Below the pieces are notes generated by a model. That model made no database searches and had not been told where the DNA came from. It worked only from the letters and a program-made list of their open reading frames with translations. From DCFW01 sp963790715 (lineage in GTDB: Bacteria; Bacteroidota; Bacteroidia; Bacteroidales; Bacteroidaceae): a stretch of 64,000 nt of DNA. Of the stretch, positions 29,133 to 38,281 are shown in pieces. The stretch is from contig CAWBPN010000002.1 in the NCBI GenBank assembly GCA_963790715.1, positions 111,928 through 175,927 on the forward strand, in the 5' to 3' direction. Both the position numbers and the translations under genes were made by a program. Positions within the stretch are counted from its first letter, which is position 1. Every line of letters starts with the position of its first letter.

Positions 29133-31430
29133 ATGAAGAAATTATTATTATCAGCGATATTATTATATGTGTTTTGTGTGAGTTATTCACAATCAGCAAT
29201 AAATGGAGTTATAGTTGATGATAAACGACAAGGATTAAGTTTTGTGAATGTAGTATTGATGCATAGAGATATGTCATTCATAAAAGGAACTATAACAAAT
29301 AACCAAGGTAATTTTAATTTGCCTTTGCAGGATAAGGGTGACTATATTCTTAAAATATCATTGGTGGGTTATAAAACATTGTATATTAATTGCCCGTCGG
29401 AAGTAAAAGATACGATAATGATGCAATCGGATGCACATCTGTTAAATGAAGTTACTGTTAATGCTTCAAAAAAAATTTATACACACGCTCGTGGTAAAAT
29501 TGTTGCTTCAATAGAAAATAGTGTGCTCGCTCGTATGGGAAATGCAGAGGATGTTCTGTCACAATTACCGTTGGTAATAAATAATAACGGAGAATTTAAA
29601 ATACTGGGTAAAGGTACTCCACAAATATATATTGACGATAGGTTAATAGAAAATAGAGAGGAGTTGTATCGATTAAAATCTAATGAAATTAAATCAATTG
29701 AAATAATAACGACTCCAGGCGTTGAATATGATTCATCAATAACCAGTGTAATAAAAATAGAAACAATAAGAAGTAAAAATAGAAATTTTAGTGATAATAT
29801 TCAATTAGAAGGAATAGTCGGTGAACGATTCTCAGAGCATTTCAATAATAATATAAAATATACAAGTAAGAAATGGGAATATTATGCAGAATCTGATATC
29901 ACTAATTATCGTGGTTATTATAAGAGAAACACATTGTACCAGATAGATAATATTAATAAATCTACATTATATAGTGGTAATGTTAAAAAAAAGGAACTGT
30001 CCGGTGACCTAGGATTAGGATTAAATTATATATTTAATGAAAATAATTATTGCGGTGTAAGGTATAATTGGACCAGAACACCATACAAATGTGAAGATAG
30101 GCATTCTACAATATATGAAAATAATATAGAATCTAAATTGAATGCCTTTTATCGCAATGGTTTATATCGAAACTATATAAATGGTTATTATTTTGGAAAA
30201 TTAAAAAAATGGAAGGTTGAAATTGATGCTGATTATGTTACCGGTAAAGGTTATAATACATCAAATGTAGACGATTATATTATATCAGATTCGATTCACT
30301 CAATTAAATATAATACAACAGATGATTACAAATTATTTACGAATAGGACTTTATTTAAAAAAAGCATAAGTAATAATATCATTACAATAGGCGGAGACTT
30401 CAGTAATACAATAAGGAACAACAATCAAAATGTGTTATCTGATAATGATAAGAATGATGATCTTAATTCATCTATAATAAAAAACACTCAGCTTTTATGG
30501 GCATTATTTTCAGATTATAATTTAAAGTGGAGAAATTTCTACTGTGATATAGGTTTAAGATACGAACACACAATTTTTAACTACTATGAAAATAAAACAA
30601 AAATATTGAATCAATCTAAGAAATACAACCAATTAATGCCAACTATTACAATGGGATATGAAGGGAAACGAGCTAATATAGAGTTAGGATATAAAAAGTA
30701 TATTCAAAGGCCAACATATAAAGATTTAAGCAATAGTTTTATATATACATCTTCTTCTGTGATTTGGAGTGGTAATCCTTTTTTGGTACCTTCTATCACT
30801 TCAGAATATAACTTTAATTTTTCTGTGAATAATTTTAGTATATCAGCTGAATTGGATAGAATAAAAAATTTAATATGCGATGTAAATGATTTATATGCAA
30901 ATTCATCAAATATAGTATTACTTCATCCTCAGAATTTACCTTCTCATAATGAATACACTGCAGAAGCAAGCTATGATTGCTCAATCGGAATTTATCATCC
31001 GTCGATAGATGTATGTATGCAATTTCAAAATCTGAAATATGGTAGTCCTTACATTAACTATAATAAACCTTGTAGTGAATTTCTTATGAAAAATGAATTT
31101 AATTTTACAGATGATTTTATGACTGTTGTAAATATAGGGTATCGTACAAAAGGCAATTATGCTACATTATATACAAGCGGTTATAAGAATTTGGATATAT
31201 CAATAATAAAGATGTTGATGAATAAAAATTTAATTATAAAATTTGAAGGTAATGATTTACTTAATAAGTATAGGGAGCATATGAGTTTGTATACAAATGG
31301 AATAAAAATGTATGACTTCTCAAAAGGAGATACAAGAAAGTTTTGTTTTTCTGTTTCTTATTTCTTTAATCGAAAGAAAGATAATCATAAAGAAGGTAAG
31401 GATGTTTCAGGAGAAATTAAAAGGTTATAG
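29133..31430 (+). CDS. TonB-dependent-receptor-like outer-membrane beta-barrel protein
   Basis: 765 residues. The signal peptide ends SYSQ, followed by a CarboxypepD_reg-like domain (INGVIVDDKRQGLSFVNVVL), then a reduced plug (AEDVLSQLPLVINNNGEFKI, SIEIITTPGVEYDSSITSVI) and an outer-membrane barrel of the Bacteroidetes OMP_b-brl type. No SusC-type TonB box is seen. These proteins are frequent partners of GG-leader peptide cassettes with C39 transporters in Bacteroidetes, so it may carry the matured peptide across the outer membrane, or be its receptor. The next gene starts within its coding region at 31402, which suggests translational coupling. Confidence 0.82.
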   Translation: MKKLLLSAILLYVFCVSYSQSAINGVIVDDKRQGLSFVNVVLMHRDMSFIKGTITNNQGNFNLPLQDKGDYILKISLVGYKTLYINCPSEVKDTIMMQSDAHLLNEVTVNASKKIYTHARGKIVASIENSVLARMGNAEDVLSQLPLVINNNGEFKILGKGTPQIYIDDRLIENREELYRLKSNEIKSIEIITTPGVEYDSSITSVIKIETIRSKNRNFSDNIQLEGIVGERFSEHFNNNIKYTSKKWEYYAESDITNYRGYYKRNTLYQIDNINKSTLYSGNVKKKELSGDLGLGLNYIFNENNYCGVRYNWTRTPYKCEDRHSTIYENNIESKLNAFYRNGLYRNYINGYYFGKLKKWKVEIDADYVTGKGYNTSNVDDYIISDSIHSIKYNTTDDYKLFTNRTLFKKSISNNIITIGGDFSNTIRNNNQNVLSDNDKNDDLNSSIIKNTQLLWALFSDYNLKWRNFYCDIGLRYEHTIFNYYENKTKILNQSKKYNQLMPTITMGYEGKRANIELGYKKYIQRPTYKDLSNSFIYTSSSVIWSGNPFLVPSITSEYNFNFSVNNFSISAELDRIKNLICDVNDLYANSSNIVLLHPQNLPSHNEYTAEASYDCSIGIYHPSIDVCMQFQNLKYGSPYINYNKPCSEFLMKNEFNFTDDFMTVVNIGYRTKGNYATLYTSGYKNLDISIIKMLMNKNLIIKFEGNDLLNKYREHMSLYTNGIKMYDFSKGDTRKFCFSVSYFFNRKKDNHKEGKDVSGEIKRL

Positions 31431-33054
31431 ATATTTCCCATTATACAAGCAGCACGATAGCATGCAATGCGGTATAGCATGTTTGCAAATGATATGCAGA
31501 TATTATGGTAAAGCATATTCGACGGAAGAACTGTCTAAAATATGTTTTGCCACAACGGAAGGTGTATCAATGCTTGGTATAAGCCAAGCAGCTGAAACCT
31601 TAGGATTGCATACTATTTGCGGACGCGTGAAAATGGAACAAATACCTGTAGCACCGTTTCCGTGTATACTCTATTGGGAACAAAACCACTTTGTGGTGCT
31701 GTATAAAGTAAAGAAAAGAAATAGAGGAAATATTTTTTATGTAGCCGATCCCGGAAAGGGTTTGTTGAAATACGATGAAGACGAATTCAGGAATTCATGG
31801 GTGAGCACCAGTTCTCATGGAGAAGATAAAGGGGTTGCCATGTTTCTGAATCCCACTCCGGCTTTTAACCGCCGTACTCCTTCAGGTAAGGGAGAGAAAC
31901 ATTCTTTCAAATTCTTATTCGGTTATGTCAGACAATACAAGAAGTATTTCGGACAAATCATTCTCGGATTGGCTATAGGTAGTCTGCTTCAATTAATCTT
32001 CCCTTTCCTGACTCAAGCTATAGTAGATATAGGAATAACTAACCAAAATCTAGGTTTTATTTATTTGATATTGTTGGCACAATTGATGCTGACTGTCAGC
32101 CGCACATCAGTAGATTTCATCCGCCGTTGGCTGTTGCTTCATATTAGTATGAGAATCAATATATCCCTGGTTTCCGACTTTTTCGTAAAATTGCTAAAAC
32201 TACCTATGTCGTTCTTCGATACCAAACTGATGGGTGATTTGATGCAACGCATGAGTGACCATAATCGCGTGGAGGATTTCCTGACTACACAAACTCTTTC
32301 CGTTCTTTTTTCTTTGTTCAGTTTCGTCGTGTTCGGTTGTGTTTTGCTGGCATATAACTTAATGATATTTGTAATCTTTATGTTGGGAAGTATTCTTTAC
32401 GGAGGTTGGATAGCCGTGTTTCTTCATAAACGTAAGATTCTGGATTACCAATTATTTGAGAAACAAGCCATAAACCAAAATAAAACGTATCAGTTTATCA
32501 CCACTATGCAGGAGATAAAACTGCAAAACTGCGAACAACGCCGCCGTTGGGAATGGGAAGACGTACAGGCCGATGTGTTTGCCGTACAGATGAAGAATCT
32601 TAAACTGCAACAAACACAGGAGGCGGGAAGTATTTTTATCAACGAGATAAAGAACATCGTTATCACCGTGTTGGCGGCAACAGCGGTGATTCACGGCCAA
32701 ATGACATTGGGTATGATGCTGGCTGTGCAATATATAATAGGACAACTGAACACTCCGGTAGACCAACTGATGAAGTTTTTATATTCATTGCAGGATGTGA
32801 AGATAAGTTTGGAACGGATAAACGAGATTCATGCAAAGGAAAATGAAGACAAGGATGAACATGCTTTACATAACTATACGGACACTGATCGTGACATTCG
32901 CTTTGAACATGTGGATTTCAAATATGATCCTCATGCACTAAAAAATACGCTTGAAGATGTAGACTTGACGATACCGGAGGGGAAAATAACGGCAATAGTG
33001 GGAACAAGCGGAAGCGGCAAGACGACAATGTTGAAGTTGTTGTTGGGCTATTAT
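31402..33054 (+). CDS. C39-peptidase ABC exporter (PCAT), truncated by the contig junction
   Basis: The start at 31402 (MFQEKLKGYR) overlaps the upstream gene by 29 bases; the longer frame from 31312 is read-through. A C39 peptidase domain comes first: Cys in DSMQCGIACLQM, His in NHFVVLY, Asp in YVADPGKG. An ABC membrane domain follows (~residues 155-440), then the start of the nucleotide-binding domain (FEHVDFKYD, Walker A VGTSGSGKTT). The sequence then stops being this protein: the Q-loop, signature and Walker B are missing and an unrelated tail follows in frame. It should cut the precursor after Gly-Gly and export it. The truncation is probably an assembly artefact. Confidence 0.9.
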
Positions 33055-33060
33055 ACTGTA
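33049..33060. other. Chimeric junction between a Bacteroidales and a deltaproteobacterial sequence
   Basis: Up to LLLGYY the frame encodes a Bacteroides-type ABC transporter in AT-rich DNA; from about TVSVPYLVIPELKD it encodes a SPASM tail with G/C-rich third positions. All genes before this point are Bacteroidetes in type, all after are Proteobacteria in type, including promoter and ribosome-site style. No tRNA, integrase, IS end or att-like repeat is seen at the join. The frame staying open is likely chance. Confidence 0.88.
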
Positions 33061-33363
33061 TCCGTCCCTTATCTGGTGATTCCGGAACTCAAGGACGAAG
33101 ACCTGGCCCGTTACTACCTGGAGCCTTCCGAAATGTTCGGCTACAGCAAGTGCTCGGCGCCTTTCACCACGGTGGACGTGATGCCCAACGGCGACGTGAC
33201 AACATGCCGCGATTTCATTGATGTCGTGGTTGGCAACATCACCGAAAAGCCGCTGCTGGACGTTTGGAACGACGAACCCTTTACCAAGTTCCGAAAGCTG
33301 CTCATCAAAAGGGACGGCCTGCTGCCGCAGTGTTCGAGGTGCTGCGGCCTGATGGGCTTCTAA
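33055..33363 (+). CDS. Radical SAM/SPASM protein, C-terminal fragment (5' part missing)
   Basis: About 102 residues up to the TAA at 33361-33363. The fragment is a SPASM domain: CSAPFTTVDVMPNGDVTTC, then VVGNITEKPLLDVWNDEPF and a closing CSRCCG. MPNGDVTTCRDF and GNI...LLDVWN are characteristic of radical SAM peptide- or cofactor-modifying enzymes. The N-terminal radical SAM core would lie beyond the junction in the true deltaproteobacterial genome, so the substrate is unknown. Base composition agrees with the sequence downstream and not with the transporter it is fused to. Confidence 0.85.
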   Translation, partial: TVSVPYLVIPELKDEDLARYYLEPSEMFGYSKCSAPFTTVDVMPNGDVTTCRDFIDVVVGNITEKPLLDVWNDEPFTKFRKLLIKRDGLLPQCSRCCGLMGF

Positions 33364-33369
33364 CCGGGG

Positions 33370-33412
33370 ATGGTGGGCGGTCGTGTACAATACGCAGAAC
33401 GTTTGAACTGGC
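33370..33412 (+). repeat. 43-bp direct repeat, copy 1
   Basis: Matches 34551-34593 at 41 of 43 positions in the same orientation (differences at repeat positions 10 and 32). It starts seven bases after the SPASM stop. The following stretch to 33661 (about 250 bases) holds no gene that I can support. Confidence 0.85.
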
Positions 33413-33661
33413 CTTTAAAATACCTTCATTAAGACAAGCTTCGTGTAGCATCTTTGGGTCCCCAATACCGCCTCGAGTCCAAGAACATTATTTCGGACAA
33501 CGCTAAGGACCTCTGGCACTACATATGCTCCTGGCCAGGTTTGTCCGGCACCGGCACGTCACGCGTTACCTTGAATTGATAGTATTTTGTAACGTTTTGA
33601 CCTGCATATTTTATAACTATTCAATAACTTTAATGTTAAAATTCGAGCTAAGGTAGACAAG

Positions 33662-34288
33662 ATGAAAATGACTCGCATTGGGATAGTATTGATTGTTATG
33701 GCGTCGTTAGCACTGGCCGCCTGTGCTAACCGGCGGTGTCTCCAACAACGCCGCTGTCATCCGGGTCGCCTCTGGTAACGACTCCTATCGCAACGACTCC
33801 GCCGGTAGCGACTCCGCCGGTGACGACTCCGCCGGTAACGACTCCGCCGGCGACAACTCCGCCGGTAGCGACTCCGCCGGCGACGCCTCCGCCGGCGACA
33901 ACTCCGCCGGCTACAACTCCACCGGCGACAACTCCAACGGCGAACAACCCACCTACAACAACTCCGCCCACGCAACTCCGCCCACGACAACTCCACCCTC
34001 TGGTCAGAACGGTTTTGTAATAAGTGATTTGGCGATAGACCCTGCCACACCGGGTCACGGGCAAAATGTTAATGTCACCGTCAGAATAACAAGTACCAAC
34101 CCAAGCGATGCTTTTTGTACGGTGGCTGTTACCATGAATGGGAGTCCTGCAAACTTCACAGGAACGTTTTTATGGACGCCAATACCAGTCAGACGGTAAC
34201 TCTGATCATAGTATCCCCGACCGCAGATGGAGTTTACGCCATCAGCGTCGGAGACCAAACTGTTAAAATGACTGTGCTGGGCCAGTAA
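33662..34288 (+). pseudogene. Pro/Thr-linker lipoprotein with CARDB-like domain, three frameshifts
   Basis: A lipoprotein signal starts at 33662 (MKMTRIGIVLIVMASLALAAC). The frame then breaks; the next frame reads a Thr-Pro-Pro repeat linker (TTPPVATPPVTTPP), breaks again at about 33978, and the third frame reads a beta-sandwich, FVISDLAIDPATPGHGQNVN, like a CARDB adhesion-type domain. It breaks once more in a T-run near 34171, after which a fourth stretch ends at the TAA at 34286-34288 (MDANTSQTVTLIIV ... KMTVLGQ). Each break is mended by one added base (at about 33730, 33978 and 34171). About 210 residues if restored. Three deletions in 630 bases suggest sequencing errors, or else a decayed gene. 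Confidence 0.7.
33774..33985 (+). repeat. Low-complexity tandem repeat encoding the Thr-Pro-Pro linker
   Basis: Degenerate 15- to 18-base units built on ACGACTCCGCCGG repeat about a dozen times. In frame 1 they encode Thr-Thr-Pro-Pro-Val/Ala; in the other + frame they read as Asp-Ser-Ala-Gly, which is a shadow. Slippage-prone, so copy number may vary between strains. Confidence 0.8.
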
Positions 34289-34499
34289 AAGGATTCGGTT
34301 ATAACCAGGTACAATTCAAATCGCCGAAGGTGTTCATCCAAAGATAGCGAGTGAACGATCAGGCTACGCCGGAGTCGCGATCATCCTTGACCTTTATTAT
34401 TCCACAAAGACTTTACAAGCTGAGGCGGCCAACAAGTTCGATGATTTATTCACTCCCCAAGATACCAGCATTTCAAAAAGTAATTAGTGCCAAACCAAC

Positions 34500-34543
34500 A
34501 AAAAGGCCGTTATGCTTAATTGAACATAACGACCTTTTTAGCT
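34500..34543. terminator. Bidirectional hairpin terminator
   Basis: The arm AAAAAGGCCGTTATG (34500-34514) pairs with CATAACGACCTTTTT (34525-34539), one mismatch, with a 10-base loop and T-runs on both strands. It lies between the lipoprotein gene (+) and the channel remnant (-), which converge on it. The rest of 34289-34499 holds no gene that I can support. Confidence 0.85.
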
Positions 34544-34550
34544 TCAAATT

Positions 34551-34593
34551 ATGGTGGGCAGTCGTGTACAATACGCAGAACTTTTGAACTGGC
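34551..34593 (+). repeat. 43-bp direct repeat, copy 2
   Basis: Second copy of the element at 33370-33412, same orientation, 1,181 bases away. The two copies bracket the damaged lipoprotein gene and the terminator. It begins ten bases after the hairpin's T-run. Confidence 0.85.
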
Positions 34594-34652
34594 TTTCAGC
34601 TTTAGCCTGTAATTGTTCAATCCAAGTTATCCCCATGTGTGCAAGATACACA

Positions 34653-34997
34653 TCAAATATGAATGATAGATCGGCAAATTCTGTGCCGGCTGCTGTCGAG
34701 AACCACATCGCCGTACCCCAGAGTGGTGAAAGTGACCGCCGAGAAGAGATCGCCTTTTCGAATCCTTCAACCGAACCGAATGCCAGTAAGCGGTGCCCCA
34801 GATCAACACCTCCACGATCGCGACGAAGTACATAATCAGCACCACTCTCCCAACACGGAGCACGCGGTTCAGGTGCAATCGCGATCCCACGCTGGTCACC
34901 TGGAGTCGGATGGACCGCAATGCCAGGTGCATGCCTCCCGCGCGAACGGCGGTTGTAAAAGAATCAGTATTGCGCCGATGGCGATGTTCGACAGCAT
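34653..34997 (-). pseudogene. Two-pore-domain-type potassium channel, broken and truncated
   Basis: Reading all three - frames in turn gives one protein: MLSNIAIGAILIL, then TTAVRAGGMHLALRSIRLQV and a membrane segment VLIMYFVAIVEVLIWGTAYW, then EGFEKA, then FSAVTFTTLGYGDVVL. TLGYGD is the K+ selectivity filter of Ion_trans_2 channels. At least three frameshifts separate these pieces. After GDVVL the similarity ends and a stop comes at 34653-34655, so the last helix of the channel is also missing. Indel errors could explain the shifts but not the lost C-terminus, so real decay is likely. Confidence 0.7.
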
Positions 34998-35043
34998 TTC
35001 GCCTCATCTTAGACATCTAATCTCAGCACTTGCGCACATCCAC

Positions 35044-36250
35044 TCATTCTGCGCTTGAACCCTCACTTGCTCCCAGTGACGCCGCAAGCGGGTTCGCGCT
35101 GAATCCGTGCGCGAGGATGCTCAAAATCACCGTGCAGGCAGCCGTCAAAGCCAGCTCCTGCCCGCCCGGGAGGTGATGGTCCAGGACGATGACGGCGAAG
35201 ACGACAGTGGCAAGACCGCGCGGGCCGAACCATCCGAGGAAGAGTTTGCTGCCCGGTTTCAAGCTCGAACCGGCAAGCGACAGGTATACCGGCAGCATGC
35301 GCACGACGGTTAGGCTGAGTAAGGAATAGATCAGGATCGGCCAGCTGAATTTCCAGATGACCTGCCCGACGACGGCCGCCCCGAAGGACGCCCAGGTGGC
35401 AAGCGACAGCGTGTCGCCGGTGCCCTCGGCCGCGCGCAGCAGGTCGTGCTTGTGCTCTTTCGTCAACGCCCCGAAGAAAAGGCCGCCCGTGAAAGAGGCG
35501 ATGAAACCGCTGCCGCCCAGGACCTGGGCCACGGCGAAGCACACAAACGCCAGGGCGACCACCGGGAGCTGCCGCCAGGTTTCGGTGATCCAGTTGCGCT
35601 GCGCACACCGTTTCAGAATCCAAGCGCCGGCCGCCGTCAGGCCGAGACCGACGGCAGCACCGATGCCGATTTGCTGCGCGACCAGAACCAATGCCAGCTG
35701 AAAGCCGCTCTCATCCATGGTCGCATCGGGATGCGAGGGCGAGAAACACGAACAGAATGGGAACGCAGATTCCGTCGTTGAGGCCGCTTTCCACGTTCAA
35801 GCTCTCCCGCAACGTTGCCGGAACGTTCGGATTGGTCACGACGGCCTTGCCCAGGGCGGCGTCGGTCGGCGCCAGCATGGTCGCAAGAACGGCGAGCTCG
35901 AACAGGGCCATGCCGGGAAATACCAGAAAACCGAAGCCGAAGCCGAGCAGAATGGTCAACGGAAGGCCGATCAGCAACAGTCTCTCCGGGAGCTGCAGGC
36001 TGATCTTGAGAACGCTCAGATTCGCATTGGCCGCATCCGTAAACAGGACCAGGGCAAGGGTCAATTCGGCCAGTGTCCGGAGCAACTCGCCGTCGACGTG
36101 GGGCGTAAAGATTCCCAGCCCGAGCGGCCCGCAGGCAAAGCCGAAGCCCATGGCAACGATCGCCCCGCTGATGGGCGTTTTCTCTATGCGCCCGGCGACG
36201 GCGCTGTAGACAAGGACAAACGCTGCCAGGATCGCCAAATTCTGGTACAT
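35044..36250 (-). CDS. Cation:proton antiporter (CPA/NhaP-like), one frameshift
   Basis: The natural start is the ATG at 36250 (MYQNLAILAAFVLVYSAVAG), with GGAGGCGG upstream. The protein has about 12 membrane segments in ~401 residues. PTDAALGKAVVTNPNVP and LNVESGLNDGICVPILFVFLALA are typical of sodium/proton antiporters, the latter containing the conserved Asn-Asp-Gly. The frame breaks at about 35728, where one C too many gives ASRCDHG and a stop; removing it reads ASDATMDESGFQLALVLVAQQ and continues to the end. GWFGPRGLATVVFAVIVLD near the C-terminus is also family-typical. Probably intact in the organism. Confidence 0.82.
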
Positions 36251-36269
36251 GATTAGAAGGCCGCCTCCG

Positions 36270-36799
36270 TTAAAGACATGCGTCACATGCATGGCGTCTC
36301 CCCCATGCTCTGTTTTCATGGGCAGCCCGCTGCGTGAAAAGACAGTGAGCATGCCTCTGTTTTCCGGAAGGACCTCCGCCACGAAGCAATACAGGCCTTT
36401 TTCGCGGGCGATGGAGGCCAGGTGCTGCAGCAGAATTCGAGCCATTCCTTGACGATGGTAGTCTTCCTCGATCGTAAATGCCACCTCCGCGCTGCGCAAT
36501 TTGTCGGTCTCATCGATGACAACGTAGCGTCCTGCCCCGATGATGGTCTCTTGTTCTCCTTCGCCGGTCGTAACCACTAAAGCGACCGCGTTTTCGAAAT
36601 CAAGCTCGGTAGCCGATTTGAGCTCTTCTTCGGTCAGCATTTTCTTGTGATAGAAGAAACGGGTGTAGATCGATTCAGGATCGAGGTTCTTGAAGGCCTC
36701 AACTAATCTCTTCTTGTCGTCGGGCCGGATGGACCTGATTCTAACCTCTATACCGTTCTTCAGCGTCTCGACTTGATTGTAGTTCGCTGCGTCTACCAT
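36270..36799 (-). CDS. GNAT-family N-acetyltransferase
   Basis: About 176 residues. GNAT features: IRSIRPDDKKRLVEAF at the start, AEVAFTIEEDYHRQGMARILLQHL as motif A (Q-x-G-M/A acetyl-CoA loop), and ENRGMLTVFSRSGLPM for motif B. This subtype (often fused to or beside acyl-CoA synthetase or transport modules) can be a protein lysine acetyltransferase. As sequenced it runs on in frame into the antiporter, but one missing T in the VFN codons would create a stop (TAA at about 36270) just before the antiporter's ribosome site. I therefore call two genes. The alternative, a true GNAT-antiporter fusion, is not excluded. Confidence 0.78.
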
Positions 36800-37084
36800 G
36801 CCGGATACCCCCTGCAGTCAAGCCAATGTCTTGCCGTGCTTTTTCTCCCTGTCTACTACTGACTAGGAAGTCGCCTTTAAAATCCCCGGGCCCCTTCAGC
36901 TACTCTCCGTTTGTACACCGTAGGGCCGAGGGAGAAAGTCGTTCCGCGGCGACGCTTCATCTGATTGTTCGGCCCCGGTCGGTGCTCTCAGTAATCCTGT
37001 CTCCGCTAAAAATCCAGAATGCGCTGGCCGGTGATGTAGAAATAACCCGGAGAAAGTTTTCTCTATGTCACACATCATTTCCCG

Positions 37085-37175
37085 TGGGAGCGGCATCTCA
37101 TGGCCGCCGTAGCTTTCGGCGAAGGCTGGCTGCCGCGATCGATTCTGATCCTCTCGCGGCTGGAAGCCGCTCCCA
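37085..37175. repeat. REP-like inverted repeat in a gene-free stretch
   Basis: TGGGAGCGGC at 37085-37094 is matched by its exact reverse complement GCCGCTCCCA at 37166-37175, with further partial pairing inside (CCGCGATC/CTCGCGG). This resembles extragenic palindromes. The surrounding 36800-37227 (about 430 bases) holds no gene that I can support; the ORFs there lack family similarity and a ribosome site. Confidence 0.65.
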
Positions 37176-37227
37176 TAAAACATGTCAATGCACCGCATGG
37201 CACTCATCCCCGGCCTGCGGCTTGGTT

Positions 37228-38262
37228 TTACTTCCAGCGGAACGCGACACCGCCCATCCCCAGCAGCGCCTCCTGGGTGTAGAAGTCGATGTTGGCGTCG
37301 GTGAGGGAGTAGGCACCGGTCACAAAGAACTGCATCGGCTCGCTGCCGAAGAGCTTCCAGCCCCAGGGGTTCTTGTAATAGACGGTAGCGGACACGCCGT
37401 AGCGGTCGTCGTCGCGGGTCTTGCCGTAAATCGGGTTGCTCTTGTCGTACTCTGCCGCCCCGACCGAGCCGTTGAGCACCAGGGTGACCGGGTCCCCGAA
37501 ATAGGTGTAGTTCAGTTTCAGGTCGACGCCGGTGTTGGCCATGGCCTCGCCGTCCAGGTCGTCGTAGCTCAGCGCGATCTCGGGGGTGAGCCGGTGCTTT
37601 TCGGCAAGTGTGAACTGGTAGGCGGCCGAGACCTGGTGGACGACACCGTTGCGGTCCAGGCGGTCCTGATCGGAGTTGGTCAGCCCGAGGAATTCACCGC
37701 TTTTCTCGCTGCCGATGTCGATTTTTCGAATGGAGTACTCCAGTTCCAGGTTGGAGCCGAACATCTTGTCCCAGGTGAACTGGGCCCCCATGTTCCGGCG
37801 GTCGGTGTCATCCCGGTTCTGGCCCGTCACGTAGGGGTCCTTCCAGACCCGGGTCGCTCCGCTGAACAGCAAGCCGGCCTGCATCACGCCGAGCGAGCCG
37901 ACATCCTGTTTTATGGCCAGCTGCTGCGCGGTGTCGAAGGAGAGCAGGTCCCCCACCTCGGTGCCCAGAAACACCTGGGTGCGGCCGCCCTGAAAGGTGT
38001 AGGCGAGCTTGAAGGGCAGGCTGAACAACGCGGTCGACTGGGAGTCGGGCTCGTCGTTGAGGTTATTGATCTTCTGATCCGACAGATCGAAGCTCAGAAC
38101 CTTGGCCACCATGTTGCTCTTGATGCTCAGGTAGCCAAGCCCCGGCTGGACGTACCCGCTGAACCCGGGCTGCTTGGGGATCGGATCCAAGGCAAAAACC
38201 ACGTTCGCCCCTACCAACAAAACAATTGCCAACGCAGCAGCGATAAAACTTTTCTTTAACAT
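37228..38262 (-). CDS. DUF2860-type outer-membrane beta-barrel protein
   Basis: Start at 38262 (MLKKSFIAAALAIVLLVGANVVFA), with AGGAG nine bases upstream; the longer frame from 38298 is read-through. About 344 residues. After the signal peptide the protein is alternating beta-strands with Gly/aromatic ends (GYVQPGLGYLSIKSNMV, YSIRKIDIGSE, VSATVYYKNPWGWKLF) and ends with the aromatic/charged FRWK of a barrel. It resembles the DUF2860 family of exported proteins; function unknown. It forms a two-gene unit with the short exported peptide just upstream. Confidence 0.75.
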   Translation of the reverse strand: MLKKSFIAAALAIVLLVGANVVFALDPIPKQPGFSGYVQPGLGYLSIKSNMVAKVLSFDLSDQKINNLNDEPDSQSTALFSLPFKLAYTFQGGRTQVFLGTEVGDLLSFDTAQQLAIKQDVGSLGVMQAGLLFSGATRVWKDPYVTGQNRDDTDRRNMGAQFTWDKMFGSNLELEYSIRKIDIGSEKSGEFLGLTNSDQDRLDRNGVVHQVSAAYQFTLAEKHRLTPEIALSYDDLDGEAMANTGVDLKLNYTYFGDPVTLVLNGSVGAAEYDKSNPIYGKTRDDDRYGVSATVYYKNPWGWKLFGSEPMQFFVTGAYSLTDANIDFYTQEALLGMGGVAFRWK

Positions 38263-38281
38263 ATGTCGTCTCCTTAGTCTG

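Noticed and set aside
31312..33363. Single C39-ABC-SPASM fusion protein as a novel biological system
   Set aside because: The ABC domain lacks everything after Walker A, and composition and taxonomy change at the same point. An assembly join explains it better.
33723..34199. Asp-Ser-Ala-Gly repeat protein, or a CRISPR-like array
   Set aside because: The repeats are continuous units without unique spacers, and the frame that follows the lipoprotein signal reads as a Thr-Pro-Pro linker. The DSAG reading is a shadow.
34627..35016. 129-residue - strand ORF as a complete gene
   Set aside because: Only part of it reads as channel sequence; the selectivity filter lies in another frame. I report it as a broken channel gene instead.
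36826..38259. 477-residue + strand ORF
   Set aside because: It lies opposite the DUF2860 gene, lacks a ribosome site, and has the Val/Gly/His-rich composition of an antisense shadow.
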